NCBI GenBank assembly: GCA_021413825.1 | Contig: JAIOPQ010000041.1 | Span: forward strand, 1 to 51,390 | Source of the DNA: Spirochaetia bacterium | GTDB taxonomy: Bacteria; Spirochaetota; Leptospiria; Leptospirales; Leptonemataceae | Length of the DNA: 51,390 nucleotides | Direction of reading: 5' to 3' | Translations under genes and position numbers: made by a program | Notes under the pieces: model-generated | Database searches by the model: none | What the model saw: only the letters and a program-made list of their open reading frames with translations | Told to the model about the DNA's origin: nothing | Part shown: piece by piece, positions 9,001-16,447 of the stretch | How positions within the stretch are numbered: the stretch's first letter is position 1 | How the letters are laid out: every line of letters starts with the position of its first letter

Positions 9001-11018
9001 TTGCAGGAAGGATTCGAGAAGGTGCGTCCACAATTACGCAGCAGGTTGCACGGCTCAGGTTTCTTTCGAGTGAAAGAAGTATGTTTCGCAAAATCAGAGA
9101 AGCTTTCCTTGCTGTTTTGCTCGAGCTTCGCTATTCAAAACGAGCTATTCTTGAAATGTACTTAAACGAGGTCCCCCTCGGACACGGGACCCTTGGCGTG
9201 GAAGCTGCAGCTGATTTCTATTTTGGGAAATCGCACACGGATCTGAGCTGGGGCGAATCCGCATTGCTTGCATCCCTTACAACGCGTCCACGTGATTTTA
9301 GCCCACTTACAAATCCAAATGAATCGCGTAAGAAAGTTCGCGTCGTACTTCGCAAGCTCGTTGAGACAGGAACAATTTCAATAAAAGAAGCAGAAGCAGA
9401 ATACAAGGATCTGGAAGATAATTTCTATTCTACTTTAAATCGTTCACCCAATGATACTGCGTTTAATCGCCGGATGAATTTGTTTCCGTATGTGACTGAG
9501 TATGTGAAAAATTCACTTCCGGATGAGTTTGAAGACAGACTGTACAGCGGTGGGCTTCAGATTCAAACAACGATTGTTGTAGAGCATCAGAAAGCTGCAG
9601 AAGAAACCATGCAGCCCTGGCTTGCAAAACTCACAGAGCAGCGCAGGCGCAAGCCATTCAAGAATTTCTATGCCTTTGACGATGAGGTTGGATCGTTTCT
9701 GCCTTTGATTGAGGCGTTTTTTGATCCGGGTGAGTATCGTGTAAAGAAGACAAGGCTCCAGGGAGAATTTGAACGCGAGTTTCTGCCAGGAATGCGCCTT
9801 GAATTGAGTCTCTTAAACTTTGCAAGTGGAGAAGAGAACCTGGGTGCGGCGATTGAACGCAATATGCAAGCTACGGGAATTGAAGAAGACCAGCGCGTGG
9901 AAGGGGCTCTGATCAGTATGCGCCCGGATACAGGAGCAATCACAGCCGTGCTTGGCGGTTCCGGGTTTGCTTCGCAGAACCAGCAACTTCGCTTTCTTAC
10001 ATCACGCAGACAGCCAGGAAGCTCGTTTAAACCAATCGTGTATGCGGCTGGTATTGAAGAAACGGGACTCAATCCTGGAACAGAAAAACCGCTTACTGCA
10101 GCTACACTCCTTGACGATTCACCCGTACAGTTCTTAAGCGCTGATCTGTCCGAGTACTCTCCCGACAACTACACTGAAAACTATGAAGGCCCCATTCGCC
10201 TGAGAAAGGCCCTGCAACTCTCCAAGAACGCAGTTGCAATTCGCGTGTACGAACGCCTGGGTGCCAAGCGAATCAATCCGATTGCTGAGAAGATCCTCGG
10301 GTTTGATGTTGCAAAACCGGCGAAAAAGTTACCACGAGAAGCTACCGTGGCCCTTGGAACGGTCGAAATGACTCCGCTGGATATGGCGCGTACGTATTCG
10401 GTGTTCGCCTCTGGCGGGTATGAGGTAAAGCCGTACCTGATTGAAAGCGTCAAAGATGTGCGTGGAAATGTCCTGTACGATGGCAGTGGCGAACCACGCG
10501 GGCGCGGCAAGCGCGTACTCTCTGCCGGGACGGCACAAATTATCACCTCGATGATGCAGGACGTAGTCCGAAAGGGTACTGGAACGGGTGCGGCGCTCCC
10601 CGGACGCGACGTTGCAGGCAAAACTGGAACTACAAATCGAAATACAGACGCCTGGTTCATTGGATTTACCGCACAACTTGTCACCGCAATCCAAATAGGA
10701 TACGATTCTGGACGAACTCTGGGGAGCGGGGGCACAGGTGGATCCCTTGCAGCGCCGGTCTGGGGTCAGTACATGAACCGCGCGCTCATGAAAGAAGCTG
10801 GAAAACGATTCGAGTTTCCTGAAAGCAATGCTCAGGTTGTTGAGATTTGCGATGAGACCGGTATGCTTCCCGGAGCTGGATGTTCGTCGACCCTCCCAGA
10901 ATACTTCTTACCAGGCACAGCACCGCGTTCAGAGGGAAAAGAGTTTCGCGCAGCAGAGCATGAACGCGGTGAAGTGAAACGAAAGCGCGAAGACATTTTC
11001 AGCGAGAAGGATTTTTGA
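8979..11018 (+). pseudogene. Class A penicillin-binding protein, truncated glycosyltransferase plus transpeptidase
   Basis: This is the main part of a bifunctional peptidoglycan synthase. Glycosyltransferase (GT51) motifs 2-5 are present: GRIREGASTITQQVAR, RKIREAFLAVLLE, KRAILEMYLNEVPLGHG and AAADFYFGKS. The transpeptidase domain is intact: active-site SSFK tetrad in RRQPGSSFKPIVYAAG, SKN triad in LQLSKNAVAIR and KTGT in AGKTGTTNRNTDAWF. What is missing is the GT51 start with motif 1 (the EDxxFxxHxG box carrying the catalytic Glu); homology begins abruptly at about base 8979, immediately after the helix coded in another frame. The first usable start is TTG at 8979, which would give a protein with no membrane anchor. 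As written the gene cannot polymerise glycan strands. It may be a real pseudogene or a misassembled intact gene. No terminator is evident after it. Confidence 0.85.
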
Positions 11019-11366
11019 CGAAAGCTTTCTTACCGCGGAGACACGGAGATACAAATCGTCAAAAAAATTGGTGCTTACTGTTAATTAGCCTGTGCTTCGC
11101 ACGAAAGGTCGGTCGCATGCAATCGGCTGTCATCGTGTTACTCTTGATTGAGTCGCAATTTTTTTTTGCAATGTGACGAAAAAAGTCCCGCTTTGCCCGA
11201 ATAAACTCCGGATTATGTAGCATGAGCGATAGCATGTTCGCACATACGTAAATTTCCGAATCTAGCCCTTTTTTTTGGTTGAAAGTCTAGTTGGCAAGAG
11301 AATCAGCTATCCTGATACCTTGAAACGAGATGTTCTGTCTCCTGTTCATTTTTCTGGAGGAATGGA
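11019..11366. other. Intergenic region upstream of the filament-protein locus
   Basis: These 348 bp hold no credible coding frame. The region opens with ACCGCGGAGACACGGAGAT (about 11033-11051), a direct-repeat-like element resembling dispersed intergenic repeats of other bacteria, but only one copy occurs in this window. It contains several A- or T-rich tracts (poly-T near 11160 and 11270) and the probable promoter of the downstream gene. A short hairpin GTGC-TTC-GCAC lies near 11090. No tRNA-like or riboswitch-like fold was recognised. Confidence 0.5.
11291..11318 (+). promoter_or_regulatory. Possible sigma70-type promoter for the CfpA-like gene
   Basis: A TTGGCA hexamer (11291-11296) and a TGATAC hexamer (11313-11318) are separated by 16 bp, about 48 bp before the start codon. 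A strong Shine-Dalgarno TGGAGG sits at 11355-11360, six bases before the ATG, which agrees with a highly expressed structural protein. The match is moderate and was judged by eye only. Confidence 0.3.
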
Positions 11367-13394
11367 ATGGGTCAATTTCCCAAAAGTCCAAATAAAGTAG
11401 ATCCGGTCATACCAAGTGCTGTGTCGTCACGTACGTCCCTTGTTTGGGAAGGTCGTGATAAAATTGCTGAGTCAAAGAAAATCATCGATGATACTGCAAG
11501 TCGAGTTCAACACTTCGTGCAGACCAAGCTTCCGCCGGAAGTCCTCAAAGATGTGGACATCATGGCAAGCATCGAAGACAAAATTTACAACTACGTTAAC
11601 CAGTCGTATGTAAACATGTTCAACCGTTATACGGTAACTGTTGAAGATGAAATGGTTAAGAAGGTTCGCGAATTCATTGACAAAGAAGAAATGCGCACCC
11701 TGCAAAGATACACTCCTCGTGAGATCGTAGAGATCCTCGATAAAGTGGGCGGCGCAGACAAGTTCAACACCGGTGAGCTTGAAAAATCAGTCGTGAACAT
11801 GTATGGTCACTTACAAGGACATATCCAGCGCGGTATGAACGACCTTGAGAACGAAACAAACTCAATCCTTCGTCAAAAGACGGATGTGGGCGCGTTTGTT
11901 CGCGGTGAAAATGCATACTCGATTGTTAAGTGTTCTTTCAAAGATAGCCAGTTCAAACCAAAGACTGTTACAGATATTAAACTCTCTATTAACATTCTCG
12001 ACTCAGAACTGATCAGCCCAATCTTCCACTATCAGACAACTGTTGAGCATCTGCTCAAAGATAGTATCTCCAAACATATCACTGAACTGATTGATCGCGA
12101 GATCGATAAGCTCAAAGAAGAAATGGTAGATACCGGTCGTGCTGAATTGACAGACGGCGAAGTTATGTTCGAGAAAGTGAAACTCGTTGATAAGTACACA
12201 GACGACAACGTCTCTGATCCAAACTCACGTCGTTACACAATCCTTGGCAAAAAGTTCCTGGATAAGATTGAAGGCCTTCGCGCTGAGATCGACCAGGATG
12301 ATTATGATCCAATGAACATGCGCGAGCAGATCAAAAAGATCATCGATTCCGAAAACATCCGTAACCGTGGTTTCAATACTGCTGTTAACACACTTACATC
12401 GATTCTGGATACTTCCAAACTCGGTTATCAAGTGTGCGACAACAAGAAGAATGCACGCGAGTGCTGGGTTCGTGAATACGAAGATCAAGATGATTCCAGA
12501 CTTCCGGATGAGCGTTACTCAATCCGTCTGGTGTACTATGATCAAAACCAGATCCGTGACTTGAAGCGTGGATACGATGCACGTATGTCAGCCTACCTTC
12601 GCGAAATCGAAGCAGTCTGGGATGTGGTTCATGAAGTATATGCTCGCAGCAAGAAGAAGTTCTTTGGTCTTTCAAAGATCATCAAGGACTTTGAAGATCT
12701 GGCGCAGTCTATTATGCCTAAGACATGGGTAAAAGAACGCAACACGATCAACAAAGATCCAGACGAAACTCATTGGGACCAACTCAGATTCCGTGATCCA
12801 CCTACTACGTTCGTTGAGAAAAACAACCGTACGTATTCAATGGAAATCAAGAATACTGGCGAGAAGCTCAAATACATGAGAGACCGTCTCCAGACTATGT
12901 TTGGATACCAGAACCCTGTTGAGCGCGTGGTAATGGATGAGCGTATCAATCTCCTGGAAACAACTTTCAACAAGTTCATCTACGAGATCAATCCGCATCA
13001 CCTGCAACCAGGCCTTCTGTTGGACGTAGATATTACTACGACTAAGAGAAAGATGTACATGATGAAATCCATGGCGAACGTTCTGAATGAATTCCTTTCA
13101 GGCGTATCACAAGGATTCGCGGATGCAGCGTTCGCATCGTTCAAACGCCGCAGATCGACTGTACGTGCAGACATTGAGCAGAAGTTTGGTGATGAGGAGC
13201 ACAAAGAGTCTAACTCTTCCCTGGCTTACAAAGGTCAGGAAGCACCTTCTAATCCTTACGCCGCTCCAACAGCACCTGCTGAGCCGCAAAGAGCAGCTCC
13301 AGCCGGTGGAGAAAGTGGAGTTCGGGGATCATCCGACGTAACTCCAAAGTCTTATGAAGACAAACTCAAGGAGATGGGACTGAAAGAATTGTAA
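11367..13394 (+). CDS. cfpA: Probable cytoplasmic filament protein A (CfpA-like)
   Basis: A 675-aa soluble protein without signal peptide or transmembrane segment. Length and character agree with the spirochaete protein CfpA (Treponema pallidum, about 678 aa), which forms the ribbon of cytoplasmic filaments lying under the inner membrane along the flagella. The sequence is rich in Lys, Asp, Glu and Arg with long helical stretches, and the most family-like block is near the C-terminus: INPHHLQPGLLLDVDITTTK, MANVLNEFLSGVSQGFADAA and FKRRRSTVRADIEQKFG. A short disordered Pro/Ala tail (PYAAPTAPAEPQRAAPAGGE) ends in a conserved-looking SYEDKLKEMGLKEL. Codon use looks orderly and the ribosome-binding site is strong, consistent with an abundant protein. 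A good terminator follows, so cfpA may be partly uncoupled from the four genes behind it. The assignment rests on remembered features, not on an alignment. Confidence 0.6.
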   Translation: MGQFPKSPNKVDPVIPSAVSSRTSLVWEGRDKIAESKKIIDDTASRVQHFVQTKLPPEVLKDVDIMASIEDKIYNYVNQSYVNMFNRYTVTVEDEMVKKVREFIDKEEMRTLQRYTPREIVEILDKVGGADKFNTGELEKSVVNMYGHLQGHIQRGMNDLENETNSILRQKTDVGAFVRGENAYSIVKCSFKDSQFKPKTVTDIKLSINILDSELISPIFHYQTTVEHLLKDSISKHITELIDREIDKLKEEMVDTGRAELTDGEVMFEKVKLVDKYTDDNVSDPNSRRYTILGKKFLDKIEGLRAEIDQDDYDPMNMREQIKKIIDSENIRNRGFNTAVNTLTSILDTSKLGYQVCDNKKNARECWVREYEDQDDSRLPDERYSIRLVYYDQNQIRDLKRGYDARMSAYLREIEAVWDVVHEVYARSKKKFFGLSKIIKDFEDLAQSIMPKTWVKERNTINKDPDETHWDQLRFRDPPTTFVEKNNRTYSMEIKNTGEKLKYMRDRLQTMFGYQNPVERVVMDERINLLETTFNKFIYEINPHHLQPGLLLDVDITTTKRKMYMMKSMANVLNEFLSGVSQGFADAAFASFKRRRSTVRADIEQKFGDEEHKESNSSLAYKGQEAPSNPYAAPTAPAEPQRAAPAGGESGVRGSSDVTPKSYEDKLKEMGLKEL

Positions 13395-13423
13395 GATTCT
13401 CTCAGTAGCCTATACGTTTGAGG

Positions 13424-13451
13424 AACCCGCAGGAGACCCTGCGGGTTTTTC
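13424..13451 (+). terminator. Rho-independent terminator after the CfpA-like gene
   Basis: A perfect 10-bp stem AACCCGCAGG / CCTGCGGGTT with a 4-base loop is followed directly by a T-run. It lies 30 bp past the CfpA-like stop codon. It probably limits read-through into the downstream genes, allowing the filament protein to be made in excess of its neighbours. Confidence 0.85.
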
Positions 13452-13517
13452 GTATGCAGGAAATATCGGGCCTGGTAAATCAGGCAATCAGGCCAGTATC
13501 TGGCAAAGAGGAACACA

Positions 13518-14597
13518 ATGCTCGCAATCACTGAGAAAGAACTTAGTTCGCTTGGAACCCGTCCCGTATTTAATCGCACGCTTCGCCATATGGTGAATGT
13601 AACCGGTCTGGTAGATCAGGTGGAAAAAGGTTCAAACCTTGCTGACGTACTGAACAAACAACTCGATGAAGAAACTCTGGGTCGTGAGCAACTCGGACCA
13701 ATTCTCTCTCTGGTACTTGTTAGCCGTCTTGGTCTTCCGTATCGTTCAAAGAACCTGGAGGAAAGCGTAAACAAATTTGATGCAATCCTCTCTACGTTTC
13801 AGAAATGGACCGGAGTAGATCTGGTAATTGCCTATCATCATCCAAACCTGGGAACAATCCCTATTAATCCTGCGAATGAAGCTCATTGGAGTCTTGCATT
13901 TGAACTGAAGCGCGATGAACTAATCGTAGTCTATGCATCTGCAAAAAGCAAGAACCAGGAAACGGCTCAAAAAGCATTGGATGCATTCTTTGAATTACTG
14001 GCAGGAAAGACGCCAGCAGAGATCCCAGATTTCATTGGAAAAGCAGTTCCAAAGCCTGCGGCACAAGCGCCTGCACCACAGCAGGTATCTGCAGCACCTG
14101 CTGGCGCTCCTATCCAACCTCGTGCAATGCCAGCAATGGAAGTGCGCCAGATGCCAGGAGCCCCATCGTCTGCACCGACACCAGCGAGTGCCCAGGCGCA
14201 GGCACCAGCTTCTGCGCCAGCACCTGCTCCCGCACCAGGACCGGCAGGAAAGCCAGCCGGAGGCGCGCGCAACCTCACTCCAAAGTATTCAGTTCAGGTT
14301 ACAAACGAACTCTTTCACAACGGAAACGTGGAAGCCTGGAAGAACATTATCGAATCGTATGAGACAGCTCATCCCGGTTGCAAGGTGATCGTCTATCATG
14401 AAGGCGAGTTGATCCAGGATTTGAACTCACTGTTCAAATGGGGTAAGGTGAAGCATGGCGGATTGATTATGTTCCAGGTGGCTGGAAATGCAATCAAGAA
14501 CGTTAGCCGGCTGCAGAAGTACCTGCATGAAGGCGCATCCAAACGGTATGAGTCATTCACCAAGCATGACCTGAACCGTACTCTGAATCTTTTCTAA
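13518..14597 (+). CDS. Two-domain protein of unknown family with Ala/Pro-rich linker
   Basis: A 359-aa soluble protein of no family I recognise. Residues 1 to about 175 form an alpha/beta-looking N-terminal domain (GVDLVIAYHHPNLGTIPINP and the strand-helix block RDELIVVYASAKS). Residues about 176-252 are a low-complexity Ala/Pro/Gln linker (for example APASAPAPAPAPGPAGKPAG), typical of a flexible tether between domains. The C-terminal about 105 residues begin YSVQVTNELFHNGNVEAWKN and form a compact, aromatic-rich domain ending in LNRTLNLF. No signal peptide or membrane helix is present, so it is cytoplasmic. It follows the CfpA-like gene after its terminator and precedes the next gene by only 16 bp. 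A scaffolding or adaptor role is inferred from the tethered architecture only. Confidence 0.75.
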   Translation: MLAITEKELSSLGTRPVFNRTLRHMVNVTGLVDQVEKGSNLADVLNKQLDEETLGREQLGPILSLVLVSRLGLPYRSKNLEESVNKFDAILSTFQKWTGVDLVIAYHHPNLGTIPINPANEAHWSLAFELKRDELIVVYASAKSKNQETAQKALDAFFELLAGKTPAEIPDFIGKAVPKPAAQAPAPQQVSAAPAGAPIQPRAMPAMEVRQMPGAPSSAPTPASAQAQAPASAPAPAPAPGPAGKPAGGARNLTPKYSVQVTNELFHNGNVEAWKNIIESYETAHPGCKVIVYHEGELIQDLNSLFKWGKVKHGGLIMFQVAGNAIKNVSRLQKYLHEGASKRYESFTKHDLNRTLNLF

Positions 14598-14613
14598 GCA
14601 AAAGATCGCATAG

Positions 14614-15330
14614 ATGTTTGGAGATTACTTTCAGAAACAATCGGATCAGCTTGCCCTTGGACTCAGGGACAGGCTGAACAAACGCGGACTCGTCCTTCCT
14701 TCCAAGGAGAAGGACGTTTCTGTGTACCGGGACTTCTATGATTTTCTGCGGGAGCATCTGCCGCAGAATTTCTCCCTGGCTACAGGGAAGGTTCGCGGCA
14801 AAAAGCACATCCTGAATCGCAGCATTGATTGTCTGGTGTATTGGAAGCTCTGCAACAAGGTCATGGACATGGCCGGTGGTTATGTCCTGGTGGATCACCT
14901 GTATTCTTTTGTCACATTAGAAGAGAATCTTTCCACGCAGCAGCTGCTAACGCACTGTACTATGACAAAAGGTATGAAAGCCCTTTACGCTGCAACCCGT
15001 GACATTCCCGACAATCAGATTCTACCCGTTTTCTCAGTCTTATTTGCCTATAAATCCTCCATTCCGCTGCTTTCGCACAAGATTGCACTTATGGATACGG
15101 CGCGCGAAAAGGAAATTCCCATTAATCACGAGCCGGATCTGGTTTGCATCCTGGATCAGGGTGTCATTGTCAAGGACTGGGAGAGTGGCGGCTATCGTGC
15201 GGTGGAAACCGGCAAAGATACCCTGATGTGGTTTTACGTCTTACTTATGGAGTACCTTGACAGAGATGGTAAGGTGGGATTCGATGCTAGAGAATATATT
15301 AAATCGTCCAGAGAATATAAGGAATATTAG
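14614..15330 (+). CDS. Unknown cytoplasmic protein, possibly DUF6602-like (nuclease-fold) domain
   Basis: A 238-aa soluble protein. The pattern HLPQNFSLATGKV ... LNRSIDCLVYW ... YVLVDHLYSFVTLEENLSTQQL resembles the DUF6602 layout, in which a strand ending in IDxxxY is followed by a strand carrying E-x-K. Here the second motif reads VTLEENL, so the Lys of a PD-(D/E)XK-type site is not conserved and nuclease activity is doubtful. The C-terminal third contains a plausible core helix (TGKDTLMWFYVLLMEYLDR). No signal peptide or membrane helix. It sits between the linker protein and the VWA lipoprotein, with gaps of 16 and 7 bp, clearly in one transcript. The domain link is tentative; treat it as a conserved hypothetical. 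Confidence 0.6.
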   Translation: MFGDYFQKQSDQLALGLRDRLNKRGLVLPSKEKDVSVYRDFYDFLREHLPQNFSLATGKVRGKKHILNRSIDCLVYWKLCNKVMDMAGGYVLVDHLYSFVTLEENLSTQQLLTHCTMTKGMKALYAATRDIPDNQILPVFSVLFAYKSSIPLLSHKIALMDTAREKEIPINHEPDLVCILDQGVIVKDWESGGYRAVETGKDTLMWFYVLLMEYLDRDGKVGFDAREYIKSSREYKEY

Positions 15331-15337
15331 GTCTCCT

Positions 15338-16447
15338 ATGAAACGCTCGCTACTTTCTCTCTTGCTTGCATTTTCAATGGTCGGTTTTGCCGCCTGTGGT
15401 GGTGGAAAGGACTATCTTGTTGTTGTTGATACGTCCGGGTCCATGCAGGCCCGCGATACGCTGAAACGCGTTAAGGCATCCATGCCTAAGGTTCTTGAGA
15501 ATATTAAGAACGGAGACACCGTTTCACTCATGCATTTTGATGCGGAAGCAAAAATGGGATCCACTACAAAGGTGGAAGGGGACGCAGATCGGGCTAAGAT
15601 CAAAGCAGAAGTCGATGCACTGAAAGCGGAAGGCGCATATACGGACATGGCGCGCATGCTCATGGCTGTTCAAGAAAAAGTTAAGTCCATGAAGGACGCT
15701 GGAAAAACTGCACACGTGATTGTTCTTTCAGATGGGCTGGATGATCCAAAGTTGAAGCGCGGCAAGCTCGATCTGGGCAAGTATCGCGACCAGCAGGGCG
15801 GTCCGATTAATGATGCATTCATCTATTACATCAGTCTGGGTGAAATCAGTAACCCGGCACTTGAGGCTCAGCTCAAAGAGCTCTCGCCACAAACTAAAAC
15901 GTATCTGGCTGGCAATAGAGTTGCGGACTCTAAAGACCCAAATGCAAAAAAACCAGGCGAGCAAACAACGCCGGAACAAGCACTTACAAACGTGGGCGAA
16001 GATGTCCAGAAGAACAACTGGCTGAGCTACGTTAAGCAATTCGCTCCCTACGTAATCGGATTGATTCTACTTGTTCTGCTTATCCTTTTTATCATCTGGC
16101 TTGTCAAACGCCTGCAGCGCGGTGATGCGTTATACGGCAATGTTCTGTACTATCCAGAAGGAATCCAGTTTCCTAACCGCAATACATTCACCCTGAATAA
16201 AATTGGAATGGCAGCACTCACAATTGGCTCAAAGCAGGGCAATCGTCTGCGCATCAAGGATCTTGGAACTACTGAAACATTCTCTTTCAAAGGGAAGAAA
16301 GTGGGACCAAACATGTGTCTCAGGCCGCTTGGCAAAAGCGCACGCAATATTCAATTCACCTCGCAACGCCAGCAGGGGTTGATTAGTCCGGGGGACCGTT
16401 TCCGTATTGGCGAATACTCTTTTGTGTTTAACGATGAAGAAAGCTGA
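15338..16447 (+). CDS. VWA-domain lipoprotein with transmembrane helix and FHA-like cytoplasmic tail
   Basis: A 369-aa protein starting at the ATG at 15338, seven bases after the previous stop; a longer in-frame start overlaps the upstream gene and would spoil the signal peptide. MKRSLLSLLLAFSMVGFAAC is a lipoprotein signal with Cys20. Residues about 24-215 form a von Willebrand A domain with MIDAS residues in VVVDTSGSMQ (Asp31, Ser33, Ser35), a Thr in GAYTDM and Asp in VLSDGLDD. Residues about 238-258 form a strongly hydrophobic helix followed by KRLQRGD, so the C-terminus is cytoplasmic. That tail (about 265-369) has the strand pattern of an FHA domain (LTIGSKQGNRLRI at the start, ISPGDRFRIGEYSFVF at the end) but lacks a clear Ser-x-x-His core. 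The topology would place a metal-dependent adhesion module in the periplasm and a protein-binding module in the cytoplasm. Confidence 0.82.
   Translation: MKRSLLSLLLAFSMVGFAACGGGKDYLVVVDTSGSMQARDTLKRVKASMPKVLENIKNGDTVSLMHFDAEAKMGSTTKVEGDADRAKIKAEVDALKAEGAYTDMARMLMAVQEKVKSMKDAGKTAHVIVLSDGLDDPKLKRGKLDLGKYRDQQGGPINDAFIYYISLGEISNPALEAQLKELSPQTKTYLAGNRVADSKDPNAKKPGEQTTPEQALTNVGEDVQKNNWLSYVKQFAPYVIGLILLVLLILFIIWLVKRLQRGDALYGNVLYYPEGIQFPNRNTFTLNKIGMAALTIGSKQGNRLRIKDLGTTETFSFKGKKVGPNMCLRPLGKSARNIQFTSQRQQGLISPGDRFRIGEYSFVFNDEES

Noticed and set aside
11033..11051. ACCGCGGAGACACGGAGAT as a second repeat family
   Set aside because: Only one copy is present in the window, so it cannot be called a repeat from this sequence.
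13967..14278. Ala/Gly-rich minus-strand frame opposite the Ala/Pro linker
   Set aside because: It is the mirror of the low-complexity Ala/Pro codons in the real gene and has no start signal or homology.
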